Shown piece after piece: positions 1 through 13,691 of a DNA stretch of 64,000 nucleotides; position 1 is the stretch's first letter; every line of letters starts with the position of its first letter. The translations under genes and the position numbers were made by a program. Origin of the DNA: Campylorhamphus procurvoides (lineage: Eukaryota > Chordata > Aves > Passeriformes > Dendrocolaptidae); NCBI GenBank assembly GCA_013396655.1, contig WBMV01000141.1, positions 1 to 64,000 on the forward strand. The letters are read 5' to 3'. The notes beneath the pieces are model-generated. The model had not been told where the DNA came from, ran no database searches, and saw nothing but the letters and a program-made list of their open reading frames with translations.

Positions 1-165
1 CCCTCCCTCCCTCCCTCCGCCCCGCCTGGCCGTTCCCACGCCGGGCAGCCCGGCCCGCGCTGTGGGGCTCGGGGCAGCAGCGCGGCCGGACACGGGCACG
101 GCGGCTCGGAGAGGGGCAGCAGCCTCTCATCCCCGACCGCGGGGCCTGTGTTCTGCATCGCTCCT
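1..165. promoter_or_regulatory. GC-rich CpG island at the left edge, possible promoter/first exon
   Basis: The first 165 bases are very GC-rich with many CpG dinucleotides, in sharp contrast to the AT-rich DNA that follows. They open with a (CCCT)n tract, which on the minus strand is a run of GGG blocks. Such islands usually mark vertebrate promoters. If the Xp22-like gene order continues, WWC3 would be the next minus-strand gene to the left, so this may be its promoter or first exon, but no WW-domain coding sequence is visible here. A 122-residue plus-strand reading frame (62-430) runs out of the island but resembles no family I know and is probably chance. Confidence 0.5.
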
Positions 166-3100
166 GGGGATGAAGGAAAAGGGGATCCGTGCCCAGCCCG
201 CCCAAAAAGCCTCGGAGGTGCTGAGCAATCTGGATATGCACAGGGACACGGAGAAGAGGCGAGAGTCCACTGCAGAGCCTCAAAAGGTGCTGGTGCCCAC
301 AGGAGTCACGAAGATCATGGTGTATCCGTGCTTGGATAAAGGAGAGTGGAAAATTACACATCTGGATTGCTTGACATCTCAACCTGGTCCTGTAACCCCA
401 TTCTGTAGAGCAGTAAGCAGTTGTGTCTGATTTGACCTCAGCCTACTGGAGACCGCAGTGCAGGGTTCCAGCTACCATCTAGATCTAAATTCCACAAATC
501 ATAGTTGAAACAGAGTTAAAAGTTGGCCTGTGGTATTCCTTGCCTTTGCAGGATGCTGCCTTCATCTAAACTTTTGAATATCTGGACATAAAGTGTTACG
601 GTAATGCAGGCTATGCTTCTAAAAACTTGGAAAGGGGTTATCTGTATGTTCCCAAACAATCTTAACTCAGCCCCCTGAAACTGGCAGTACCTTGCCAGGG
701 ATTTTATTGCATTTCCAATTATGTTCCACTTGCATGCACTGCTCTAAGTTATATCTCTATGAACATTAATTGCTGCAGTGTGGTTATAAGCGCAGGAAAT
801 TGGAGGACTTTAGTTCCTGACTTCTTTGGCTTTTCTCTGTCACCCCATCCCCCCTAAACTACTGGCTATCCAAGAGCAGTGCATGAAAGAGGCAGTACAG
901 GTAATAGAACAGATCTTTCTACCCGTGTTTTGTAGGTTATTTCAACAGTAGTAAAGTGTAGTCTTCCTACCAGGGCTACTGTCAGCAGTGAGGTGTGATA
1001 CAAGAGTAATAGGTGGGCTTAGTGATGAAAGCAAAGCTGTGTAGGAAGCTCTGAGGGCAAAGGTGAAGTAGATTAAAAATGTGGTAAAGGTGTAAAATTT
1101 AGCAAATGCAAGGTTGTCAATGTGATCATCAAAGGCATAACAGCTTATGTTTGGATCAGCTCATCTCGACAGAGAGTTTGTTTCAGCAGTGGTGCCAAGA
1201 GTTCAGCAGTATCTCCAGGAGCAAATGCTGCTTATGTGCTACAGATGTTTTTGAGGCGTATTTCAAAGAGGGCAGAGTTAAGGCACAGTACCAACTCTTA
1301 TTTTTTTGTGGTAGCAGTTTGTATTATTTTAAGTATGTCTCCCAGATTTTCAGAGGTTTTGTTTAGCAGACTTAGGCATTCTCAAATGGCCCATGTCTAT
1401 ATTAACATTTTTGGAAACTGGATTTTTTTGTTTCAAAAACTGCCTTCCCTAAATTACCTTAGCATAATGGCTGCACAGCTCAGCACCATGCCAAGACACT
1501 GGACTAGTTCATAATACCTGGAAGCAGTGGAGCCAGGTTGCTGTAATAATCCACCAAGACTAATTAGCCCTGCTGAGGATATTTGCAGCACTGCCCTCTA
1601 ACATGGGCCGGTTCTTCCTCACCAGTCCCTGGAGTCCCAAAAGAGGATCAGGCTTTAGTGAAGAACCTGTAGATGGAGGCTGCAAGAAACAGTGTGGGAC
1701 TGACCATGGAGGCAGCAAAAAGGGAGTAGGGAGCTCAACACAGGAGTGAGCAAGAGGGGAAATGGCAGGATTGAGTGTGGAACATTTCATTCAGTTCATA
1801 GCCCTTCAACTAAATTCTCATCTTAACTTTGGCAAATTGCTCCAGGTTAAAGCCAGAAAAGGAGTTGGCTGAGTTGTGGTTTCTCAGGCAGAATGATGAT
1901 GCACATGTTCCATGTAACACATGAGCTGTATGTCCAGTGTGTCCTGGATTTCACAGATTCATTATAAAAGCAGTTGAGGATGCATATGCTACTACGTAAA
2001 GGACAGGTCCAAGATTTTCAGGTGTATTGTAGCTGCTTCTGCAACTGATAGGTTGCATCTTTCTAAGTCTTGAACAAGATTCTGCCTGGGCAAAGTTTGT
2101 AGGCTAAACATGAGAGCATGTCCTAAAAAAACTTAAATTTAAAATTGTCCTAGACTTCAGGTCTAATTGTTAGACTGTATCCAGAAAAATCAATAGCTTC
2201 AGTTAGGAGCTGAAGCTTCTTAATGCTCATGAATAAAGGTGTTGAAAACCTTGATTCCAAGAGTCCAGCCAACTGTGCACAGAGCTGCCATAGGAACCAG
2301 TAGGAAATGATAGGGCTAGCACTTGCCTCATAAGAATAGAAAGTCCCTCTGTCTGCAGCACATTCATGCCAAGATGCCAGGCAGGAACTCTCAGTTATTT
2401 TCCATGCCAGAACAGTACCCTTCCTCGGATGTTACTTCATCCTTCTGCCCATTCCTTGTGAGGAAATGAACAAAGCATTCAGGAGCCAGGGATTATTGAG
2501 TAACATTAAAAGGCAAGAAGAGAAGAACCTGGAAAGGTCACTGCGGTTTTCATGCCAAAGTACTAATTTGCAATGCATTTTGTGCCATCCTTACCCTTCA
2601 ATGAAACCCTCCCAGGCTTGTATTGCAGCTCCCTTCCTGTTATTTTCCTTCCTCTTCAATGTCTGTCATACTTCCATAGGGTAAAAGGAAAAAGAGGGAC
2701 AGAGAACCTGGTGCACCACAGCATATCTCTGGTTTGGGTTGCAGAAAGAAACCACTCTGCCAAACGAATATGACCCACATAGTATGGAACAGGTAGTAAC
2801 ATGGAAGATACTGAATTAAAATAGATAAAAGTCTGACACAGGAAATTAAATGTTTGCAGTGCATATTATAATCAATCTGCACAACTGGCAATAAATTATA
2901 TGTAATGTAAAGCTATATCTACACAGGTTTACATTAGTCCCTTGTCTCACTTATGTTTTCTCCAGATATACATAATACACATCTCAGTTCTCATGTATTT
3001 CACACACCTTCATTCCACACCTGTTTTCCTTTCCTTCCACTTTTTTCCACCCATAAACATTGCTCACACATTCACTCATTCCTCAGGCACACCTATGCCC

Positions 3101-3870
3101 ATTAACTCAAAATGACATAAGCAACTTTTCTTCTTGTGCCCTACCTTGCCATCTTCAGTGTTTATAATCACAGGTTCTACCTACACATCTTCTCTGTTAA
3201 ACATACTCTTATGCCCAGGTCCATAATTGATATCATAACATTTTCCACAGAAAACAGAGATAACATTTCCCACTATAAGTTGTAGATAACTAGTTTCAAC
3301 TTTCCTGCTGTCCACAGGAAAAGCCCTTAATTCTACATAAAAATACCAACTTCACTTTGGTACTCCACTTCTTTCTCAAAGAAAAGAAATTGCTGGAAAA
3401 TGGCAGCCAGTCAGAACTGATATCTCATTGTGTATCATAACAACTCCATCCCCATATTCTAATTGTGACCACTTATTTGCAGTTTAGTTCCCATTTGCCA
3501 GATCTTCCAGCATCTGGTGGACCTTTACACTGTTTTGATACCTAACTAAAGATTGTCAGTTCTCTGTGATCATAGTTGTCTTCTAGAACAGCAGAGTGAA
3601 GGCTCCTTCATCATCATTGTCCCAATGGCCACCTATCACACTCATCCTGCAATCTGAGGCTTGCTGCTTTCCCCATGTTCAACAGAATAAAATCATGAGA
3701 GGCTGGGTCATAATTTCTTATTACATCTGTTCTTTTGGTTTTTTTCTGTTCACTACACATACATGTGTATTCAAAAATATAAATGCAAAGGTAAATTAGA
3801 GATATGAGGACAGAGAGATACGTACACCCCTATACATGTACACATATACACAAATCCATTGTTAAGGCCC
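166..3870. other. Intergenic DNA, no gene recognised
   Basis: AT-rich unique-looking sequence. Short open frames here (up to 130 codons) are not recognisable and overlap one another in different frames. No CR1 or LTR fragment could be supported. I see nothing further in it. Confidence 0.5.
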
Positions 3871-4316
3871 TGTCCTAGTTCAGCAGGAGGGACCAGTTAT
3901 CACTGTGTGGGGGTGATCAAAGCTATGTATTCTACCCCTCTATTCATTCCCCAAGGACAATGGACCATTTGCAGTAGCTGCCCAGGAAGTCGTTAGCACC
4001 TTCACACCCAGCCTGAGGGGGTGTGGCTGCGAATGGGCCATCAACGGTTCAGCAATACCCCATGACTCACAGAGTTAATCACCCATTGTGTGAGTCCCCG
4101 CCCTGGGGGAGGGACTGGGTGCTCCCTGAGGGTACATAAATGGGGCTCAGAAGACCTCAGAGAACAACTGGTCGGATCCAGAGGAGCAGCAGGACCTCGA
4201 CAGGAGGAAACCACCACCACTCTCAATCAGACTACGACCATCACTCCTGACCAGTCTACAGCCATCATCTGCACCAACAGGTCAGAGAGCTCAGTGCTCA
4301 GTGGAGTAGGAGGACA
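3871..4316 (+). mobile_element. Probable solo LTR of an avian endogenous retrovirus
   Basis: The segment begins TGTCCT and ends AGGACA, a perfect six-base terminal inverted repeat with the TG...CA ends of a retroviral LTR. Inside is a core-promoter layout: a GC box (CCCCGCCCT, about 4096) followed by a TATA-like ACATAAA at about 4134. Base composition is richer in GC than the flanks. Many avian ERV LTRs begin with TGTCCT followed by a GGTT-like stretch, and this start is similar. No target-site duplication, primer-binding site or retroviral coding region is visible beside it, which fits a solo LTR. The 3' boundary is uncertain and could extend to about 4360. An ambiguous base (N) at 4339 lies just past the proposed end. 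Confidence 0.5.
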
Positions 4317-7300
4317 GGGACACACACACTCTGATCCCNGTTAGTTCTTCCTCGAACTGAGACAGGCCCATGTCTCCAAACCAAGTAAAACTGCACATTG
4401 CATATGACAATCTAGTTAGCTGGCTGAATGGTTTTACTGCTGAGAAATCTATCTCAGGGAGAGGCTCTCCTTGCACTGCTGTACAGAGATTTAAGCATCC
4501 TCCAGCCTGGTGGAAACCCTACTGGCTGCCCTGCCTTTGCAGCCTCAAACTGGTGTGGCATCTGAAATTCTTTCAGAGGGTTGCTGGGTAAAGCAGAGAT
4601 ATGATACCCGGGTTTAAGTATGTGGAACAAGGTGGGACATTTTCCCTTCTGTAGGGGTAGCAATTGAGACAGACATTTCCCATGGATTATGTAGAGATTC
4701 AGGGATGGTGTCATAGGTGACATATATGGTATGTAGTAGGAAAGATGATCAGCAGTCATTGATCCACTTCAGAGGAACCAAAAAATAGCAAACCCTCAAC
4801 TCTTGCTTGCTGTCAGCTGCCAAGAGCAGGACTCCAGGAACAGAGGGTCTGTTGCTGTAGGTGTGAAGGGTGCCAGGAAACAAAACAGAAATGTAAAATC
4901 CCTGAGGGCTTTCATGATGGGATGCAGAGTAGGGAGTTCTGTGTGTGTACATATGAAGGAAGCAAGCCTTTCCCTCTACACAGTGAACAGGTTTGTAAAG
5001 ACACTTTTCTTGAGGCAGGGTATTTCCACATAGAAAATAGACTGAAAATCCCAGATCAGTGAGAAAAAACCACAGAGAATAAGTCTGAATCTAACATGAA
5101 GTACAACAGAAGGATTTCCCAAACATGAGTGTTTTATCAGGAGGCATTTATTCTGCAGCAACAAGTCAACTGAGAAAAGGAGAAGTAATCTTACAAGCCT
5201 TTTATAATCATTAGTATTTTCCCCTCTGCTTCTTTTCTTCATAGTACTTTAATTAAATGGACTGTGGAAGGTCTGTAGTTACAGTCTTTGGGTCAGTAGT
5301 CCACAGCCAGCTGAGGAAATAAATAATAACAAGCTATTGTCTGGTGCTTCACTTCCTGGTGGGAAATAACAAGGAGTTGCATTGCCATAGTGCATAGTAT
5401 GCATAGATGACACGTGAGGTAGATGACAAAGAGGACAGTGCATCTCGGCACATTAAAGAAATAGTATCTTACAGTATTTTTAGTTCAAGTATTAAGGCTG
5501 TGGTTTGCCTTTGAATGAATGCAATTCAAATGCTAAGATACTCACTGCAATGAAATGTATACATGACTATTTTTTGTCCTATCATTATGCCCATAAACCA
5601 CTGAAATATGTATATAATATGCTCTTATAATGCATATTTGAAATTCTGTGGTGTGCCAAAATTCTTCATTTATGACATTGATTTAATACACCATATATAG
5701 AAAGAATTACTGAAGAGCAAATTTTAAATCAAATTATGTAGAAACAGAAAGGTATGATACTCATATAGACTTCACAGCTTAATAACACTCTGTTAGCTAC
5801 AAACAGAAAAATTATGAAATGTACAGAAGTCAGATATTAAATAACTATAGCAATAGATTTAAATATAGATCAATTCCCTAAGTGCGCAGGCCTGCTAGCG
5901 TTCAGCTTGCATATCCGCTTTTAATCCTCTATTTCATTGCACCTACTCATTTGTCTCTGAAAGGCCTGGGATAAAGGCAATGTGAATTTCTCTTTGTCAT
6001 TCCTAATATAACATTTCACTTGACTTATTTATCAGCTGTGAGTAGTATTTGCTTCAAACAGCATAAGTGCTCTCATTCAGGAAATCCCACTGACCGTGTT
6101 CCCCTGGACAAATCCCATTCTTCATGCTACACCTCATCTTGCCAACCATTTAAATGCCCAGATTCAGCATTTTATCTATCAAAACATTATAGCTATGAAA
6201 AGCTATTTTTTTTTTCTCATAGGGACACAAGAAATTTTTCATGTGCCTTCCTGTGGTACATCTGTCCCAGCCGACTTTCAAGTCTGAAGCTCATCATGAA
6301 GTGCTGTGCATAAATTGCACAACATTTAATTTTTTAGATTTTTAAAATTCTCTGTAGAGGTCTGATGAGTTGGCAAGCTAGTTCCGTCAATATAAAACTC
6401 CTGCTCTAACATCCCACCTCAGTGCTTGAGAGGGTAAGGGAGTAGTTACTCCGCAGTCACCTCTCTCCCATCTCTGTCTTCACAGTGAATACTCACCCAC
6501 TTATTCTATTTGCAAACTTAAGCCTATTTCACTTAAGTGTTTTCCCAGACAACTATAAATAGACTCTTGGAAGTGGTAATTAAGTCAGGACCACATTCAC
6601 TCACAGGAATTTAACAGCTTCTCCTGACAGAATGCAATTGTTTTTTCTTCCTCCATCCAGGTCTTTGCAATTGGCCACAGAGAACCTGGAACACTTTAAT
6701 GCTTCAAACCATTTGCAATACAATTGTATACTGGCATATTATTATTAGTTTTGCCTCCTTATTCATGATGCTATTATGATTTATTTTTTTTTGAAAAATA
6801 ATGTTAAGAAACAGATTCAGTCCAAGCTCAGACTTGCCCTGTTCCCAAAATAAAATGGGGTGGTGGAAGAGAGGGTGGAGCTGCCCTAGAGAACCCAAAT
6901 GCTGGTGGGTGCTGAGGAGAAGCTGTGGAGATGTTAGCAGAGTTGTGAACTCCAGCATATAAAAATATGTTTCAACAGACTGAGATTATAGTTTAAGGTT
7001 TATTGTACTGTATTTACCCTACATTATATCAACTTCAGCGACAACAATGACAATTTTGTGTTACTTGTATCATCATAACAATTTGCTGAAAGGCAACTTC
7101 TCTACCAAAATTTGTTGAAGTTAGCTTGATTTTTTTTCTACTGTTAGATTAAACTTGAAGGAAAAAAAAATCTTCCAGAATTTCATTTCACTTCATACTC
7201 AAAGTACAAGAAAGCTATTTGTCCTGTTAGATTTTACAAAGAAACCTCTCATACCAGCATGTTTTTATATACCCGGTGACCACAGCCCCCTGCATTTCAG

Positions 7301-7924
7301 TCCCAACAGGAGATGGTGTTTTGCCTCCTGACCTTAGAGCCAGAGCGGTGCTGTGCCACCCCATGGTGAGGAGGCCCCTTCTCTGCTGCTGCTGTCGCCT
7401 TTCCCTTGGGCACAGTGCTCAGGGAAAGGCCTGAAGACTGGTATGTGTCTTCTGTCAGTTTGAAAGTCTGTCCTGCATGCAGGGTCCTGCATAAAGCTTT
7501 TACAAAACAGAAATAGAGAATGTTCTAGATAAATTACCATATATAGGCTCTCTGCAGGATTCCCCAGCACATTCACTCAGTGACTCCCAATTACTTCAAC
7601 AACACTGTAGTGCTTGTTCTCACATTGACATCACCAGAGAGATATTTATTCCAACACAAGATGTTTGCCATGCAGAATATGTCCAATTTGGTTTTACATA
7701 AGCACATTATTACAGTTCATTTTTCATTTTCATCTGAAGATGTATTGTCAGTGGCATTGCATACTCTTAGGGAAAGAAACAACGCAAAACCCTTCCAACA
7801 CCCCTTTTTTTCCCCCTACCTAAAAGAAACGTGCAAGTTCCCATGTGATTCTGTAAGTGTACATTCCAGTTCAGTAAGACAAGAGTAACACTGGCAATGC
7901 ACATTGTGATTTGGATACTGGAAA

Positions 7925-7952
7925 CATATATATATATACACATATATATATT
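7925..7952. repeat. (TA)n/(CA) dinucleotide microsatellite
   Basis: An alternating TATATATA tract interrupted by CACA then TATATATA again, about 28 bases. Likely length-polymorphic. Confidence 0.8.
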
Positions 7953-8846
7953 ATCTCTGAAACACGAGAATGATTTTAACAAGTCAAATCAAAGTTCATC
8001 CACCCCAGAACTGTGTTTCTAACAGTGACCACCACCAGCTGCCCACAGGAGTGTAAGGACACATCAGGCATATTGTGACATTTTTCAAGAACTGTCTTCC
8101 CATCTTCAGCAAATTCCAGCTCAGAATGTGCTTGCCCAGAGCCATTATTCCTGTATTCAACAGCTCCCAAGGGATTTTCTTTACTGAATTCATCTAATTG
8201 TTTTAGCATCCACAATATATATGGCAAAGATCTTTCTCTATACCCTTGCAGAAGTATTATCTTTTGAACTCTTGTTCTATTACTAGTTAATGCCTCCTAT
8301 CTGTTGTACTAAACAAAATTGTGATTATTTCTGTCTTCTCTATGCAGATGCATTGTATTGCCCATCCATCCTTGCTGTGATGTATTTTTCTGACATTCCC
8401 AGCCTTATGGAGGAAGAAGTCTCATCTTTATTTCATTCAGATTTGACTGATCACTGCCCCTCATTCACCATGATGGCTGACCAACAAATTAGAAAACAGG
8501 GTTGGATAGTAGGCCCCACTGTTCTTTCTGAAATTAAGGCAAAAATACAATTTAAAGGTTTATTTTGGCCTTCAGTCCATTTTTCATGTGCAGTGGATGT
8601 GGATGGAAGTGCTGAATATCAGAACCTACAAATGCTATACCAGTTCCAAAAAGAAGAATTCCTCACAAAATTCCCCCTTATGCCCAGATCATAAAAGCAG
8701 AACCATATTATTATTACATTAATATTATAGGAGTATTACATTCATAACCAGAATAGTTCCTCTTATAAAGGAGTCATTGACATTTGTTCAGTTAATTTTT
8801 TCTCTTTTTCTTTTTTTGTTTCCATTTTTCTTTTTGTTTTGGTTTT

Positions 8847-8873
8847 GGGGTTTTGTTGGGGGCGGGGAGGGGG
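8847..8873 (+). other. G-quadruplex-type motif next to a T-rich tract
   Basis: Four G runs of 4, 5, 4 and 5 bases (8847-8850, 8858-8862, 8864-8867, 8869-8873) are separated by loops of 7, 1 and 1 bases. This satisfies the usual G4 consensus (four runs of at least three G, loops of seven or fewer). A pyrimidine/T-rich stretch lies directly 5' (about 8796-8846). No gene is recognisable nearby. Confidence 0.6.
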
Positions 8874-9071
8874 TGTTGTGTTTTGTGGTTGAATTTTGGC
8901 ATTCTTTTATTTTCCTTATAATTTATTCTGGACAGCACTGCCAACCCATTTGGATGGATGTTATTCTTTTAAGCCAACAGCACTGGCAGAAATCAAGTAA
9001 ATATTTTATAGTGGTGTAACAGATCATTGCTAGATGTAGGATATATGCAAAGAAATTCTAATCTTTTTAAT

Positions 9072-9135
9072 TTCATAGAGTCATTGGAGTTGGAAAAAAA
9101 CCTCCAAGATCATCAAATCCAATCTTCGTCCAAGG
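9072..9135 (-). mobile_element. Short CR1 LINE 3'-end fragment (antisense)
   Basis: The stretch reading TCATAGAGTCATTGGAGTTGG and then CCTCCAAGATCATC is the reverse complement of the conserved CR1 3' end. Only about 60 bases remain, so it is a severely 5'-truncated copy on the minus strand. Confidence 0.7.
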
Positions 9136-12100
9136 ATTAAAAACAGCAAAATAAAAATAACCACAATTAGTAGGATATTGTGCTTTGTAATTTTTGTCCT
9201 ACATCATCCCCTAGGTGAACATTGTCTCACCAAAACCACCTAGACAAATTACATAGGCAGAAGACTTCAGCGTGCTCTGAGAGCCTTTAAAGTTCAGATA
9301 TCTTCAAGTTCTTGTCAAAATTACAGTAATGTTATATTTAAACTGACACCCAGAGATTATATTTTAAATATAGGTGGATTAATATTCTCATTGGATCACA
9401 TATAATATTAAGGAAAGTTTAAATTATCATATAGGCTGCTTAGATTTTTTTTTTCCCCCAGTGTTTAAAAACCTGTAATTAGCTTTTAAAATCTAAGATC
9501 TCTCAGCCATTTAAAAGCAAACTTGTAAAATAAAGGCTCTTTATTTTACCTTTACTACAGGAAAGTTGGCAGGTTTCTGTAATGCCTTGTATTGTAAAAA
9601 CCATATTGCTATACATGGTATAGCAACAATACAGCCTAAGGAAAAGCATCTGCTGAGCTCACAATATTGAATTAAGATCAGTATCCAGCAGTGAGCTTCT
9701 GTCACTAAACACAGCAATCTGGCACAAGGTTAAAAATCTTTTTTTTATTCGTTACTTGATCCAATGCCTCATTAGCACAGAAAAATTCTTATGTCAAGGT
9801 CAGCATCCTCAGAATGGTTTGATGCTGGGGAGATCCATGCTGAGTTACTCCTTGTGTCATGCAAATAATAACTGCAGATTTGGTCTGGCTCCAAGAAGAA
9901 AGAACTTTTCCATGCTCCTCTAGCAAAGTCAATGTATTTTCCTCTTTATTGACTCTACTCTTGCTTTGGAAGCTCTGGATTTTTATATCTGAGTTACACA
10001 CTGTGAAGTGACTAAGCAGATAATGAAGATACTACTCCTTGGTTGTATCTGTTATAAATGACTGTCCATCATCACAAAGAATGAAGAATTTTGTGGCAAA
10101 GGCAGGGCTGCAACCCAGTTCTCTGGGATGGGAGGCAACTGATTTAATCACCAGACTTTCTCTTTGCACAGTGTCTTGCCTCATTCACTAAACACTTCCA
10201 GCTTTTGGGACACAGAAGTGAAAAATGCAAAGTCCTATGAAAACCAAAGTTGAAAGGTTTAAAATGACACTGAGTGTGCAGCTGAAGAGACCTTCCTGGA
10301 CAACCAGCATGGCACTAACCAGTGCCACTGACAATTGACTCTGCAGGTCTAGAGGCTGTGTGTGTTTCCTTCACAGGCTCTGATTGTCAGAAGGAAATTT
10401 CTGTGGGGGAAAGTTGAGGAACTGCTGCTTTTCCCTTTCAGCAGTTGCCAATATCCTGCAGGCATCCAACTGAAAGATGGAAGGGAGCCTGCCATGCCCA
10501 GTTTCCAGGCCTGGTAGCCCTAAAAAAGTGATCTGCCTATTAAATGATGCTTTGGCTTGTAAGTCTCAGAAACCACTTCTGCCAATAACTGACATGACTG
10601 CGAGAAAAAAATTCTGCAGGCCATTAACTGTTTCATAGAATTAAATCAACACAATAAACCAAAACATAAAAAACTGCAAATGAAACAGCATGCAGGATTA
10701 TGTCTGGTGAGACATAATTTTAATTTATGCCTGAATTGAAAATTACAGATTATACTGATTTAGTTTCATTATTAGATCTGACAGTACAGTTGAGAGGTCA
10801 CCCAAGAAAAAGAAAGCAAAAAAGAAAGCATTAATTTACAATGCTATTCAGAATGTGATAATCAAGTGCATGAATGCTGTGGTGGTCCATTGGGTCTTCC
10901 TGGTGCTATCCAGCTGACATATGTTATTAGTATGCACTTTTCTATAACCACTAGCTCTGCTGAAGTTTTTGTCAGCATGTTTAAGATATACAATGTTCTG
11001 CTGTCAGAATAAAAGAAAAATCTAGAAAATGAATGGTGCCCACTTCAGGTATTGTTCTCTTTTCCATTTTGAGACTCCTGACTGTGGTTTCTTTCGTTGC
11101 TGTGGCTGTCAATATCATGACAAAGTCATAGGACCGCACTGTCCAAAAGATGTCCCTTGAAGCATATGTTAGTGGTATGCTTTAGGGCTGAAATAGTAGA
11201 ATTTTTATTTTGGCTGGAAAAACTTATAAACAACATTTTCTATTCCACAGTGGTTATTCCAATGCATTTTTTTTTCCTGCAAGATAGTCTTTATATGATC
11301 TAGGTTAACAGCAGCCAGTTTTCCTAATATCATTACCCTTTGGGACTATCAATTTACTAGAAATAAAATTACATATAATCTTTCCCCCTAACAACACCAT
11401 TATTTATTACCATTATTTATTAATAGATCCTGTAACTTGGTTTTATTAACAAAGATATGATTGCATATTTGGCAGCAACTCTCTTGATACCAAGGCAAAA
11501 AGTCACAAGATTAGAATCATATTTTCTCAAAAACATTTTCTAACAATAGATAGAATTCACACCAAAGAACATCTTGCTAAGAATAGATGGAATTACTGTG
11601 TAAAAATGCTTCATGTACAATGGAAAAAATTTCAATAATTTTGGCTGGAAGGCTATGACAATTTGTGACAAAAAGAAAATGATGCTGTCACTAGCACAGA
11701 AAAATGTTTTAGCTCTGCTAGGGTGCTGCTTGATTGCTTACCCCCAGCTGACTGTTTCACACTCTTTTGGAAGAACTTAACCTTTTTTAAAAAATTAGGT
11801 AGTTGTCTGTCTCCTACATTTTAGAAAAATGTAGTTATGAATACCATACCAGAATGAAAATTGAGATTACTTTGTATTCGGATTTTTTTTTTCTGAATGT
11901 GTATCATCCCAGTGTAACTTCTCTTGAAGCGGATGAGTTCTTCAGTAATATCTTCAAAGCTACCCCACTAATCCTCAAAATACAATTTGATGATATCTGC
12001 ACAAAGTGGGACAACAGTTACACTGATAGTGTGCTGACTGTGTGTTACAATGATTAACACCGTATCACACTTCCTTATTCATTTCTTTCTTGACTTTTCA

Positions 12101-13691
12101 AGCTCTTTCTTCAGCAGCACAAGATCCTGCTGTTCTTAAATACTAGCCCATAATTAGCAGCCACAGTTTCTTCATTCTGATTTCTCGCATCCCCCTTATA
12201 CCTGCAAGAATAAAGGTCCAGTGTCCTCAGTTTAGAGCTATACTGTGTTTCTCTATAAATCACACTATCCCATTGCAATTAACATGAGAAAGGACAGTGT
12301 GTTGTTAGGGTATAGTCAGCACACATAAAACGTCCGTGTTTCACATCATGTGACTTGAGCTAATCACTCCTTGACACAGCTGTTATATCCTGACCCATAA
12401 GCTCAGCTCCAGCTCCAGACAGGCACCCTCCCGCTAGAGCCCACTACTTGCACCATACAGAAAGGCAACACTCCCTGCTGCCCCTTGTCCTTCCCATTCC
12501 TTTTGCCCTGTGCCCCACTGCTTAGGTGGGGAACCAGTAGCTGGGCAGCACCTTTGGGGGTGTGAGAGCAGGAGCAGCAAGTTGTGGGGGTGTGCTGGAT
12601 GGTGAGTTTCTTTCCCAGTGGGTACATGAGTCTGTGCATTGAAAGCAGGGAGGCCTGACTTTTATCTAGTAAGTCTTTGCTCTGCCAGAGCAGCTAAATG
12701 TAAATGTCCCTGTGTACCCCATCTAGAGAAATTTAAAGTCTACTTTAAATGCTTTCTTAATTTAATTATGGACTTGTGTACTCAAATTTGAACTGATCCA
12801 ATGAAATCTGTCCCTGACAGGTCAACCTAAATGTGCAAATTTGAGTGTAGACAGGGCCACAGCATCAGAAGTTCTGCTACACTGTAAAGCTGATAGGAAG
12901 GTTAAGTTTAAAATTGTTCCAGAGGGCACACCTTCAGGAGACAGCTTAATTTCCTTTCTCCACAAATTACTGTGGATTTTTTTCATGCCAATTTCTTGGT
13001 CTTCAACATCTTCTCTCCTCACATGTGAAGAGCACTCCAGCATTTCAAAATCTGTATAGATAATAGTTTGCAGCTTCAATCTTTGATTCCCATACTGGCC
13101 ATAAAATGCAGAACTGTCTCTTTAAAACTAATTAAAAAAAAAGTTACAGAGCACAGCTTGCAGTGATTTCTATGTTCTTTCACATTTTCCTGCCACACTT
13201 CCTCTATTTTTGTCTGTCATTACTTTAATTGTAATTTCATCTGGTTTAAGCATCTGTCATTTTGTTTATCTTTTCTGTACCATGCATACTGATGGCACTG
13301 CCTAAGTAACAGTACAAGTGTGTTTATGTTCATAACAACAGGCATACAAGGAATTGTTCTTTGTCAGGTGCTATCTTACAGCACCCCTTTAAAAGAACAG
13401 ATTACCAGCGAACACTGAACACCTGTTTTTTACATTCTTTAGTAAATGACTAATGTTTATATACAAAGAGAAGGTGACCTCAATCACAAGCTGTAGCAGC
13501 TGGCAATCACACTGCCAAATCCCTGCAAATGTTAGTCAGTTAGCAAAAACAAGTTTTCTTTTTGTGATTTCCAACCGTCAGCTTTATTTGTTCTCAGCTA
13601 ACTCAAACATTACCTCTCCACACAGGATCACAGGCCAAAGAACTTCCTGCAACAAGCTGCTGGCACTGAGTGTGCCCCACTGATCAATAGC
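9136..13691. other. Intergenic DNA, no gene recognised
   Basis: AT-rich unique sequence with short, overlapping, unrecognisable open frames (longest about 85 codons). No repeat family could be assigned by eye. Confidence 0.5.

Larger units (their letters stand above)
4317..9071. other. Intergenic DNA, no gene recognised
   Basis: Mostly AT-rich unique sequence. It contains a TA/CA microsatellite and a G-run motif, listed separately. The longest open frame is 134 codons on the plus strand at 8290-8694. It has no recognisable domain and no convincing splice context, so it is not called a gene. Confidence 0.5.

Noticed and set aside
62..430. 122-codon plus-strand frame out of the left CpG island
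   Set aside because: No similarity to known proteins and the sequence quickly becomes AT-rich non-coding type.
2281..2360. Possible third claudin relic (TAAGAATAGAAAG after a GTAGGAAATGA word)
   Set aside because: Only one short word matches the intact gene; the flanking sequence does not align.
8290..8694. 134-codon plus-strand open frame
   Set aside because: No recognisable domain, signal or splice context; judged a chance frame.
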